A DNA stretch of 64,000 nt from Opisthocomus hoazin (Eukaryota > Chordata > Aves > Opisthocomiformes > Opisthocomidae). The translations under genes and the position numbers were made by a program. This document shows positions 14,206 to 26,400 of the stretch, in pieces. The first letter of the stretch is position 1; each line of letters opens with the position of its first letter. The notes under the pieces were generated by a model. The model saw only the letters and a program-made list of their open reading frames with translations, made no database searches and was not told the origin of the DNA. The DNA lies in NCBI RefSeq assembly GCF_030867145.1, contig NC_134421.1, positions 27,845,979 through 27,909,978 of the forward strand. The letters run 5' to 3'.

Positions 14206-14984
14206 GCTATTTGCATTTTAAAAAACAGCAGTGGCCCTTGCTAATTTTCTGCAGGAAAAATTGTGGACCTATTTTGTGAGGAGTATTTGGAATGAATAAG
14301 GGGTAAGTATGAATAATAAAGAATAAGAGAAAATAAGGAAAGTAAATCCTGTCCTGAAAATGGAGTTTTCACATTGGTGAGCTGTAGATGGTTAATGGTG
14401 CCTATGGATGTATGATTCAGGCATCCCTTAACTTTCTCAGGTACTGCTTAGGTACCCAGACCTCCTAAATTTGCTCACAGGCCAAAATTTCTGTCCGTAA
14501 AATTCAGACGTGGCACCGTCAGGATTACCTCAGGACAAAGGGAACTCCAACTCCAGCTGCTCTGCTACCAGCTAATGCAGCTCGATTTCTCACAGAGATC
14601 CATTATTCAGCAAATCCTTTTCTGATTTTGCAGAGAAGTCTAGCAGAGAGCTCGTCTCCTCCTGCCCCATTTCGAGCCGAGCAGCAAGCCACGAACCAAG
14701 TCCCCACGCCCAGAGGTTATGGTTCTGGTTATAAAAGAGTTAACTGAAGTTTTAACTCCTCACCTCGCTTCTTCCCCAGCTGAACATCAACTGAAAATCC
14801 AACAACAGAAAATCACGGTAATGCAGTAGAAAATTTCAAATTATTGTCCAGCCTGTCTGTAAGCTATCAATCAGCAGAGTGCAACTAGACTTCAGAGCAT
14901 GTCTGTATTAACAGGCACCAGTGAGAGGACATAGGTTCAAGCTAATCTCTTAGTGAGGCAGCCCTGGAACGGTGTTGGACTGTG

Positions 14985-15370
14985 TGAACTGCCATGGTTT
15001 CCGATACTGTTCAGGGTGCCAGGGTGAGTGGGACGACCGAGCTCCCGGGGGCAGCAGGGCAGGGCCTGCCACCAGGCTCCAGCCAGGAGCAAGGCAGCTG
15101 GGGGCAGCCCCAGGCATCAGGCACCTCCCTGGGACAGGGACCCATTGGTGGGACCGGCTCGGCGGGGCCCATGGCCAGGCAGTGCAGGGCTGTGGGGGGC
15201 TGGAGAGTGGCCCCGCTGCGGCGTCACTGGGGCAGGGGCTGCTGGCCCCGGGGGGCTGACGTGGGGTCCTGGGCCGGGGACAGGGTGGGGGGAGCCCCAG
15301 GGAGGGGGTCAAGACCCTGAGGACCCTGGTGCCCTCAGGACACTGCGACAGGGCCGCAGACCATTCCAAA
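14985..15370. other. GC-rich island with dense G-runs, possible G-quadruplex
   Basis: About 385 bases of strongly GC-rich sequence with many CpGs in an otherwise AT-rich region. The plus strand carries repeated runs of three to six G; 15250-15292 contains six G-runs separated by 1-7 bases, which fits a canonical G-quadruplex pattern. Long proline-rich or glycine-rich frames on both strands (for example 15615-14950 on minus) are the expected by-product of GC-rich DNA lacking stops, and I do not call them genes. It could be a GC-rich minisatellite-like insertion, part of a transposon or an orphan CpG island. I recognise no known family. Confidence 0.6.
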
Positions 15371-15829
15371 GAGGGAAAGACAGATGAGGCTGTTTCTTTT
15401 GGGGCAGAAGAGAAGTTAGCCTTGTGGCTACAGGCTTTGCAAACTTTCTTCTCCCCAGGCCTGAGGTCTCCCTTTTCACCAGAATGAAAAATAAACACAC
15501 GTAGTTGAGATATCACATGGACACGTCCCGTGACAATAGCTGTTGCCTGTTGTAAGTTTATACTCTCATACACATGAACAAATGATGTTCTCTTAATAAT
15601 CTTTGGGCAATCCAAAGGTTTTTGCCCTTAGTCTCATAGCACCTTAGGCCTGGGTCTTCTAACAGTTTTTAGAAGCCTTGCAAGGGGCTGCCTGTGTGCT
15701 TTACCATGTTCACCCCTTGCTTCTGTTCCCTATGCTCAGTTGAAACTGGGAGGTTTTAGATCTGTATCTTTGATACTGTCTGGAACAATACAAAGCTTCT
15801 GGTCTTGCTCACATGTTTATTTCTGCCAC

Positions 15830-16563
15830 CTAAGATGTCTTGCGTGGATCCCCAACAGTAAGCAGAACTTTGCTGGAGGTGTGAACTGTCAGTTCTGCCA
15901 GGCCTGGCACGTACTCCCTTGAGAAATATGTCATCTCCTGGAAAGCATCCCTATACTCTTCCTCAATATTTTGTTTCTTTCAACAATGCATCGTCTTGTA
16001 AGATCATTTAAAAAAAGGAAAAACTTTTTTTTCTTCAAATATTGTGAAGTTTCCAAGTTATTTTTACACATATACTTAGTTTTCTTCCTTTCTTGATAAA
16101 GATCACTCTTATAAAACTCTGAATATAACCATTTACCATCTACTAACTCTGGCTCTTCTTTCAGTGATAATATCATGGCTTCTGGCAGCACACAGGCTTG
16201 TGCACCTGTGTCCAACTTAAAATGAATAAATGTTTCATTTGCTTTTGGACTGGTGGTTAATTCATCATCTGTTGCAATGATGTCCAAAAATTCCTGTTTC
16301 TTCATTCTCTCTTCAGACTCTCCTGGCACCTGTAAACTTTTGGAAAGTGATGTAATTACTTATAGTTTCTGCACTTTCTTCTGAAGGCGAGGCATTGGGT
16401 TGTTTATTGCAATGCATGGAACTGTTTCATGTGTGCTGATTTTCACCTTCATATGCTTTCTTTCTCCCTTATTGCAGTAGTTCATGTTCTTTTGCATCTT
16501 CTGTGTCAAAATTGTCTTCACCCCTTCATGCAGCTCAGCCCAGACTGGATGATATCTTTGCAT
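15830..16563 (-). mobile_element. decayed Ty3/gypsy-type LTR-retrotransposon gag-pol fragment
   Basis: Read on the minus strand, this carries three neighbouring marks of a gypsy-type polyprotein in the correct order. First, around 16480-16380, is a broken zinc-knuckle-like stretch (NYCNKGERKHMK, then after a frameshift KSAHMKQFHALQ, then CNKQP), with some Cys lost. Second is a retropepsin domain with FKLDTGAQACVLPEA (16329-15931). Third, after a +1 shift near 15970, IEEEYRDAFQEM resembles the linker that precedes gypsy RT. No RT core, integrase or LTR is recognisable. It is unlike CR1 and is presumably an old insertion. Confidence 0.6.
15931..16329 (-). pseudogene. retropepsin-like aspartic protease fragment (gypsy type)
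   Basis: A 132-codon frame with the retroviral-type aspartic protease signature hxLDTGAxxxVLP at about residues 38-50; D40-T41-G42 would be the catalytic triplet. The preceding SPKANETFIHFK fits the beta strand before the active site. The distal part is AT-rich and lysine-rich and looks eroded; no clear ILG-type second motif is visible. The frame is lost near the 3' end, where the next frame carries EEYRDAF. The Met at 16329 is probably not a real start, because the domain would be part of a polyprotein. Confidence 0.58.
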
Positions 16564-18130
16564 GCTCTGTCGAAGTAAAAATCTAAGTAAGATAAAAAAG
16601 AATTGAAACTGGACCTCCTATTAATTACTGTCACCTAATTCAGATTTAAAACATGATTTGCTATACAGAAACTTAGCCTCCAAGATTTGAGGTGTCTCAG
16701 TTCTCTGTAAGTCAGAAAGTTTTGTATCTTCTCTTTTCATTCTATGATTAAGAACACTTCTCTCATTTCACATAACATGGAACTGAGTGTTCCTCCATTT
16801 CTGTGAAAGTGTTTCAGAGCCTGCCTTCTCTGTCCTGGTGTTTGTGAAGACAGTCAAGTTCTGCCTGAAGTACTTCACATCTCTATAGAATTTCAGATAT
16901 TTTAAAATAATTCTATTTATTAGTCAAGTATTTTTTTAGTTTGCTTCCCTCCTGGCATCCTGCATCAATTAAGAATCATAAGAATCAAAGTGCTTCACAA
17001 GTGTCTGGTTTAGGTTGTAATATCCCAGTCATTAACACTTGATTGATGCATTTCCCGATCAGCCAGTAATGTATTTTTGATCTAGATCAGGTGTGGGCAT
17101 GCAAACACTGTTTCATAAAATTAAGAGCATGCAACATGGTGTTAATGCCATCTTTACACTGCAGAATTTTTGATCTTGCGCTATAGGCTCTAAGCCTGAC
17201 TTTAATGTGTAGTCAGACCATGACCTCAGCACTGGAGTTGTAAGCTAACAGCAGCACGTGATGTGAGACTCAGCAGAACACAATGCATTCCCTGTGGCTT
17301 CTGCAAGAGTATCTGAAGTGTGTTAACTCCCCACCAGTTTAGGTGAGTTACACAAAGGAACCATGGCCAAAGATGATAACAGTGTATTTTTGTCCATACA
17401 CAATGATATATGACTTCTTGCTACTAAATTTAAAACTGTTTTGATATTTTTGCATTTTCTACTATGTTTCTCATTAGTCTGTCCTTTTTTTTCCTGCCTA
17501 CTTGTTTCTGAGTTCAGAATTGCATCATCACAATAAGATTTGGGTCTGAATGCCAATTTAAATATACATTTAATGTATGTCAGTATATATCTAAATTGAC
17601 TTTCAAACCCAAATAATTAAAATATTCTTTAAATATTACCTATTTGCTCTTTCTTGTGAGGTATGCCTTTAACTTCTACTGCAGTTTTAATCTGTGAAGT
17701 CACTGTTGCAGACAGGGAGAAGTCTGCAGCTTAACCAAAGAACATTTAATTGAAGAAATCCCATCATGAAAAGGTGAACATAATTGTTCTCAAAGTGAGC
17801 AAGCTGACATGTAGAAGGAGAGCATCTGTTTCCATTTTGTTTCTTCTGCAGAACACACTTTATCATATTTGTCTTCATTCTCTCATTTACAAAATGGGGT
17901 GGGGAAATGTATTTGAATATGCTTAGGGTCAGAAACTGGGAAGAAATACCTATGAACACATACTTTATGTCACTATGAATTCCAGTACTAACCTTTTTTC
18001 ACACTTTGCAAAAGTCCTCAGTGGTTGATTAAAGCATTGGGAAGATTTGAAACCTGATATTGTAGAAATTGCTGTTTCCAGCTTCGACAAGGAAATTAAA
18101 ACTTTTGGAAGACGATATGCTGGGACAGGG

Positions 18131-18190
18131 ACATAAAAATATGGGCCTGGAAAGGCTCTCAAGGGATTGTTTAGCCCATTTGTTTCTAGT
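18131..18190 (-). mobile_element. possible old CR1 3' end scrap
   Basis: GGCCTGGAAAGGCTCTCAAG followed by GGATTGTTTAGCCCATT resembles the antisense start of a CR1 tail (ggttggaaaagacctcaagagatcatctagtcca). It is diverged and short. Confidence 0.3.
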
Positions 18191-19549
18191 GGGTGAAGGT
18201 CACCTGTTGGATATCAAACTTCCCCAGAGCTGTGCTGGCTCTGTGCCAACTTCTCACCTTCAGTGCTGCCATTTTTGCAGAAGAGCATCCTAACGCAGTG
18301 AAGCCTGAGCATCCTTGGATGCACAGGCAATGGATTCAGTGGGGGATGAGGATGAAGGGGTGGCTGTCCCATGCATGGAGGTAAAGTGGAAAGCAGGATG
18401 CAGAGAAAATGCCGAACTGGAATAGGCTGATGTGAGTACACCTCTCATATTAATGCTCATCTTCCCACTGGCCTTGTGCTCATTGCTGTGTTCGTTGAAA
18501 GGCTGTATGCTGTGAGCTTCTGTGGACGGCTGGGAGACAATCTTAGAAAATATGGGATGGGACGTATGGAAACCTGCACCTTTGGAGCCAGATTGTATAT
18601 AGAGACATGGGAGGCCTCGGAGGGTAGGAAAGAAAAAGCTGATTATCTGTGATGATCAATGATCTATTACGCACATCACTATAAAAATCATTCTTTCCAT
18701 ACCTTCTTAGATGGTCCTGTAACATCTCCCTTCCTTACTCTCACAGGAGGGCTCTCCAGATTTTCTCTGAACTTTCACAGGTATTCTGCCTGGCTCTGAG
18801 GGAGAGAATTTGCGGATTTTGAACAGGAAACTTTCAGTTGTGAACTAAATCCATGTGCAAATGCTAAAATTTATATTCTGTTGGGAGCTAAATGGATTTC
18901 CGAGGTCTACAAGGTTAGAAGACTGGAAAATTGCCAGAAACCTGGCAAGGTGATGTCGTTACCATTCTGCAATTACTGTGGTATAAGATAACCTAAGTTT
19001 TCCTGAGGGAAAACAATCCATATCGAGCTTATACAATAAGCCTCTGTCAAGCACTTCCATTTTCGTGACGCTACAGTGTAGACAGTGCTTTGAACCGGAG
19101 TGAGCCACGAGGTTAACAGAGGGTTCCATGGAACCTGAAACCACAGCTGGACAAATTCCAGTGGACCAAGAGCAACCTCTAGTTCCACACCTTGAATTCA
19201 TAGATTTATTTTCCAGTAAGACTTTAAAAGCCCAGGTAGGACTTTAAAAATATATAATAATACCACACATGGTTGTACATATACAGGCATAAATGTGAAG
19301 TCTGAAAAAAGGGAAACCTAGCAGACAGAATCTAAGCTGTTTTTTTCTTGGCAGATGCAAAGATTTTACTTTTAAGATAACTGTAACATTCCTTAGTTAA
19401 TGTGGGATGGTGACTTTAAAAGTTGATGCCTTGAAGGCTTGATACTCTTGACATTCAAAATTTGTTTTATATGGTGAAAAAGATACTGTGCCAATGGGTT
19501 GATTTTCTGCTTTTTCTACTTATTACTACAATAAAAGGAGCATTTGTTT

Positions 19550-19563
19550 AAAAAAAAAAAAAA
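19550..19563. repeat. poly-A tract
   Basis: A run of 14 A with no recognisable element attached. Confidence 0.75.
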
Positions 19564-22500
19564 GAAAAACAACAACCTTAATTTAACTTCCTGGGAAAAA
19601 TGTATGAGAACTAGACTAAATTTGCAATATTTGTTTGCAACAGAAAATGAACCGGTGTCCTTGATACTTGTCAAATAAAAAGTATTAACATCAGCAAAAT
19701 TCCGTATATTATACACTGAGTAAAGGAGTTTATAGGTCACACAGAGAAGAATTATATCCTCCTCAATTCACTTTTTCCTTTTGTGTAGGCTGTATAGGAA
19801 ATTCTGGACTGGCAGGAATACAGGTGGGAATGCCAATTATTTGGCTGGTGATTAATTTTCATACTAACAAAGGAAAATCAAAAAATAATTCAAGAAAACT
19901 CTAACAAATTCTTGAAGAAGAGTAAGCACACAGAACTACATGGAATGAACATCTTTCGTACGGTTCAGAAAATCTCCTTTCAGTAGCTACCCAACTTCGG
20001 GAAGAACCTGAACTAAGGAATTCAACCACTTACCTCTGTTTCCCCCAAAATTACAAAAATCTTTGTAACCGGTCAAAACTTTGAAACTAACTTGTATACT
20101 TCATGCATCCTTGGTAGAAATGGTTATAAAATACTACCACAAACATTCTTGTCTACAACTTGCTAACATGCAACACTTCATACCTGAGGAAAGTCAAAGT
20201 GACTTTCCTGGTGCATGGGAGTTGTTTAGCACAGCACAAGACACAGACATAGACTTTGAGAACTCCATCTCTTTCTTCCTCTGCAAGTATTTTCAGTGTT
20301 AAGGTGCAGAACTATGAAAACACATTTGGCAGCCCTCCTTGAAATGCCAGTACTTGGAGTCAAGTGGTTGCAAGAGAATCTCTTATACGTTTTTAGCAAG
20401 TATTACCCTGCTGAAACAGTGACTGAGGTGAAACGTGTAGTTCAGAAGGCAGAAGATACATTAAAATAAACAAACAAATAAAGACTTTTTTTTGTTCTCA
20501 CTGTTAAGAATACTGACTCCTGAATGCCTGATAGTCAGAAAGAGAGAACAGGATTGAAACAGTCTCTGCTCAGATATGAGGGGGAACAGCTCCTCCTTAG
20601 GTGTTTCACATTGTTAGTGTAGAAGGGCAATACGAAAGGACTCTCTCATGCCAAATAAATACAAAAAAGCATGCTCAGACAGTACCCCTGGGTTTGTCAC
20701 AGGAGTTATTAGGAAAAACAGTAGACAGAAAATACATTCTAAGACAACTCAACAAGGATTTTCAACACTCCTCCTTCTCTGAGCATTCCAGCATTAAAAT
20801 AGGCTTGAATAAAGGGATGGGAAACGGGAAGAAAAAGGCTCCTGGGGTTACTATGTAATGCCTTTCAGATTCATATTAATGATTGATACAATGCACTGAA
20901 ATTGTGAAGACATTCCTTGCATGGCAGTATTACCTTGTTTCATATTCAATAGAGAGCAGGGAGAATACTTACTAAAACAATTCAAAAATGCAAGGTGACT
21001 TTCTTTTCCAGAAATGAAAAGTGAAATTGAAAATGAAAATAGAGAAACATGGGAAAACTTAATGGAATCATTACTATGGCTTTGCCTAAATTACAACTTT
21101 CATCAAATCTTGACATATTTCTAAAAATTGTGAAATATACATCTTGACACAGTAGAATCAATGACAGAAACTCATCATTCTCTGCTGTTCAAATCACCAT
21201 GCTGCAAGGTATGTAGTTACACTCCATGACAGTACAAGCACAATAATTTTTGTAAATCAAGTAGTTATATTCAAGCAGATTTGAGTCAAACATGTTGCCT
21301 CACATCTTTAACGCCCACTGAGTTGGCTTAGAGTTTTCCCATTAGAGATAATTATTTATAAAACTTTGTGTGTGTTGAGCACACAATGTGTAAAAATAGA
21401 TACACTAACTGGAAACAATTCTCCTTTCCATTCTGTTCAATTATTTTGGTTTACATTTGCTATGTTCCAAATGGTCAACATCTTTTTTTCATTAATTAAT
21501 TAAATTAGTCTTGCTTTGTTTTCTGTTCTAGCTAAACAAAGTCTAAAAAAGTTTCCATTGTTGCTGTTGCTGTGTTTCCAAAACATCCTGTGGTATGTCC
21601 AATTCCCTATATATTTGGCTATTTTTTCATGTGCTTGCTTTGAATGTTCAGTCTGCATATCATGCAGTGTTCCTTCTGGCATCAAATGTCTGAATCTCCT
21701 TCCTAGCCCTTCTGCTATTGGTTCGTGGCATGCTAATTTGATCATGATATGAACATAAATATTAAATGTGTATATTACACATACCAAATTTATCTTTCAG
21801 AGAAGTCTGGGGTAAATATGTTTCAGAAATGTTTACTTTAACTATTGATTTGATTTTTAAAACATATTTCTTTGGCTTTGTTTGTGCCTATTTTGTGTAC
21901 ATGTTCCATAAATACTTTCATAAATGATCCTCATTAAATGAGTAGTTACAACTGCTAATTTTCATCAGATGTTCTAATAGTTGCCAGAAATACAGTTCAT
22001 AATTCATATTCCATCATTAATCCCCCCTTTCAATTTACCATTCTTGCTGTTCTACCTCATAATCCCTGAAGATATTCTCCACTTATTTTCACTACAACAA
22101 AGTGCCTCATGACCTAAACAGGAATAGAGCAATGAGGCTAAGCAGATGAGCCAGTGTCTGCAGAAACAGATCTTGCTTTCCTGCAGAAATTATCCAGTCA
22201 GAAAACAAAGCAGTGGAAAATATAATCATTCCATAACATTTGTAAACCATTTCCAGGCCAACAGCTATCCCCTGAAGAAATTAATGTATATTTCAAGACA
22301 ACAAATATGAGAGATAAATATGATCTGCTAGTACAATTCACACTGGGACAAGCAATGACACAGAATCAGGTAGGCATCTTGCAAGCCGATTTTTAGCTCA
22401 TCAGATAAACTTTAAATTAGATATAAGTAGTTAACATATTTTACACCTAGGAGCAGAATTCACATAAACCAAGTAAAAAATTAAATTAACCAATTAATCT

Positions 22501-25500
22501 GTCACAATGTTTTTCTTTTCTTCTATGTAGCACACACACACTCAATGAAAAATATTCTTTTTACAAAGAAAGATGACATATCGTCCAGAAAATAAGAACG
22601 TTTTGTAGTATTCTTTTGATAGCACTTACTGAAGCATGCTTGTTTTGTAATGGGAAGTAACTTACTACCTCTGTGCATTTTAGGGCATATTCTTAGCAAC
22701 AAATTGCAGAGGTAAAAAAACCTGGCATTTCAAGACCACAGCCAAATACAGAATTTTTCAGGAACTGAATGTAAACTCTTCTAAGATCACTTTCAACAGA
22801 AGACACATTAGACACAAAAAGAATGAAAAAGAACCTTAAAATATTAATAGGGCTGTAGCTAACTTTCATTGCGGATTTCAGGTTTTCATTGATAAGTTGT
22901 GTCTTGCAGAAAACTGCCTGTCTAGAATAGTTTGCCTCGTTTTTTGGGAGAGTGGACCACTGGAATTCATGTTGCTTAGTACATCACCATTTTGTTTTTG
23001 TAAGCCATACAAACTGAAGCAAGTGACTATGTATATTGGTGTTGGAACTTCTTAAGTCTAAAACTGTAATAGGCACAGATGTTCTCAGCATCTACAAAAC
23101 AAATTTCAGATTTCTTTTCTATATGAAATCTTATTTAGATTACTTGAAAATATGTATTGCAATTTTTTACTTCAGCTGTAAAATGGTACTTCTCTCTAAC
23201 ACTCCCTTATCACACAACTGATGAAAATAAACCAAAAAGAACAGGTGAAAAGTCCATGGGAGTTAAATATTAAAGACAAAAATGACATTTCTAATAGTTT
23301 CCCTGACGACATGTTGCAAGAGTGAAGGTCAATTTTTGAAAAGCACTTTAAAGTACATTTCATTTTGAAGAGGACTGTCACAAAGCAAATGTAGTGATAA
23401 TACAGATAGTGTACGTCCAGAGTGCTTTTCTGCCAACAAAGGGGAATGTTTAAGATTTATCATACATAATAATAATCACCTGTGTGAACAGAAATTGGGT
23501 TTATTTATTTATTTTTTAGTTCTTTTTAATAATGTCCTCTAGGCAACCTGGGAACAATAATATGCATTGCAATGTTCAGTGGTAAGTCTGTGAATTCGCT
23601 GTTCAAAGGAAGCACTCCAGTTCAATAAAAACCCACTCAGAACAACCTGAAACAGTACACCCCACCACATTGCAAACTTAGGGAGTTTTAGACAGTGTTT
23701 TAATTGCGCTCCTAGAAGAGGTCCAAGCATGTACTTTGGTTTTGATAACACATGATATATGTGCCTTTCCAGAAAACATCATTGTATTTTGCACACTGAG
23801 CTCTGGCTCTCACTGCTGATATACAGTAGTGCTCATATACTTCCCCAGCCTTCCATGAAGACAGAAGAAGAAAGTAAGTAAAAGAAATATGAGGAAGCAA
23901 GAAGAGAAGAATTAATGAGAAACAACCTCCAAAATGAAAACTGGAATAAGGGTTCTCAGACGCATATTTTTGAATGGATACATTAAAACACGTGTATTTA
24001 GTCTGAATCCCACCCACTTATTCCAAGAAAAAAATTGTTATCTGATGTAACACTTTGTTTTTCTTTTAGTGATGGAGAAGAGATCCGATACTCAGACCTG
24101 GAAAGTGTTCTAACTGAAGGTATTTGAGTAAGACAAGGAGCCTTTAGGTCACCAGGTTTTTTGATTACAGTGTATTTGTGTTTCTGTCTACAGTGTTCAA
24201 CTACCCGCTCACCAACTGGACCCAATCATTTGCATGCATAGAGAGAAAATGTAGAAAAAAAAAAGTACACTAGCAGGTATGTGAGGTCTTCAATCTTCAG
24301 GACCCTAACAACTGCATGCCGAAACTGTCCTGGTGCTGAGATACACTAAAAACAACCCTTCCTCAACATGAGCTGAGGACAGGTATAGCTTGAAGTTCAC
24401 TGAAGAGAATAGTTCCCTAGATGACTGACACTCCACTGCATTAATCAGGCTACTCTCTGCAATGACTGGACATGTCAGGTACAAATCAGGCTGACTTCCA
24501 CAACTGGAATTACCCAGCATTTGGTGGCAGCGTGTCCCAGACACTGATTACATGAAATAGCTCTACAGGAGCCATGCCTGACCTGCTCATCAGCCACACA
24601 CATCGCATGAGCTGTTCATTGCTACTCTTAGACAGTACGAGAAAACTCTTAGCCCAAAGTGCTTGCGGGCATAACACAAGCTTTAGGTGCGAGAACAGAA
24701 GCAATAAGGCTCTTCCTTCTTTATTCCTCTAGACCATGCTCCTGTCTCAAAAAACTCAGACTTGATGCTCAAAGCATACACCTGCTCCTGCCCTGGACTA
24801 TGCAGAAGTACAGCCTTATCAGGGCAGCACTTCACCAGAGTCAAGTGGCGATGCTACAAATCATAGAATTAATTTGAGGTAATACCATACTAACAGACTT
24901 ATGTGGCCTCTGGGACCCAAGGTAATAATTCTGCAGTTTTACATGGTGTAAAGCAGATCTATCTTCCCTTTCCTGAGCTGAAGAATCAGAATGTAAAGCT
25001 GGTGTCAAACTTCAACTGACTAAAAAGCAGTGAATTAAGCTGACATTAACCTCTGATGACAAACTGGTGAAGAAACTAAGTGCTTACTGTGAACTGTAAT
25101 CTTCTCTTGCATATATTCAGATTTGTTCTGGCAGCTGTTTTAATGGAGAAACACTACATTATTTACCATGCCACAACACTCTTATTTCGTTCATTAAAAT
25201 TGTAAAACACTAATGTGTAAAAACATGAATGTTCCTAGATTTGCTCTTCCAGAAACTTAGGTACAGTTTGCCAAGGAAAAATAAATTAGCAACATATGAA
25301 ACTGCAGTATTTCATTAAAACACTAGAAGTGAGTGAATAATTGTGACATATTTTACACTTAATTAATTTATGTTGTCTTAAATTTAAATGCTAAATCATA
25401 ACAAACAGGAAAATTTTAAAAAAATTATTCCCACTGGCAACCTGAAATATTATCTTCATTGTTCACTGAGATCCTACCTCTAGTTACATATTTTTCAGGT

Positions 25501-26355
25501 CCTGCTGGAAAATATTTTCAATAAAATCACATTCTGTTTTCTGTAGAAATCCATTCTGAACATATATCTTAAATGGAATTGTAAAAATCAATCAAAATTT
25601 CTGCTCAGAGTCTACATTTATAGCTTCTGTATTGAACTCATGGGTTGTGCAGAAAGAGTTATTAATTAACATTGCTTTCTTTAACACAGTTATTCATAGT
25701 TCATGCATAAGGGATGTGCTGCCTGCAAAGTGCTGATACAGGTGGCTAAATGGGGAAACACACCATTTATATAAATTCAATTCTTTGTTTTACAACACTA
25801 TAAAATTTATGCATAGAGGAAGAGAAGGAAGGGAAATCCAGGTTTACAGTGAAATCTTGCTATGAAGATATGCTGTTAAAGTACTGTAACAAATGTTGCT
25901 TTTTGAAGAATTAAGGCTAAAACTTACTTTCCTTGTTCGTAAAAACAGTTTTAATAGAGTTCATGTGAATTTTATCAAAAGTACAGGTTGTGACACTTGA
26001 GTTATTCTTAGGAACAGTAAGTGCCATTTAACTCTGTATTACTGTAATCAGTGCTCTTATTGTTAAAGGACCAGTGAGTCGAGAAAAGAAAATCCTGAGA
26101 GTTTTAATGCTTTAAAAACATATTATCTGAAATAAAAATAAACAAAAAGCCACTTGAACCTTCTCTTACTATACATCAGAAAGATTTCAGTGATGAACCA
26201 GTATTCATAATAATTTTTGTACTGTTCAATACATATAGATAAAGGAAGTGTACAAATGTCTTTCCCTTCACAAATGTAAATTTGGAACTGTCTTCATACA
26301 AAAGATATTTGATCACTCACACTGTTTGTCTTCAGCAGATGCTTTTGTATCCAAG

Positions 26356-26400
26356 CCTGCTCCCATGGAAATCAACAGAAACTTTCTAATGATTCCAATG
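26356..26400. repeat. diverged palindromic short repeat, second copy
   Basis: CCTGCTCCCATGGAAATCAA, then CAGAAACTTTC and AATGATTCCAATG, resembles the CCTGCTCCCATTGAAGTCAATGG-type ancient repeat also seen at 4393-4432. It is old and non-coding. Confidence 0.45.

Noticed and set aside
14950..15615. 221-codon minus-strand frame and overlapping plus-strand frames of 95-119 codons
   Set aside because: They lie over the GC-rich island, where stop codons are scarce in every frame. The translations are low-complexity Pro/Gly/Ala/Arg sequence without a domain, and both strands are open at once.
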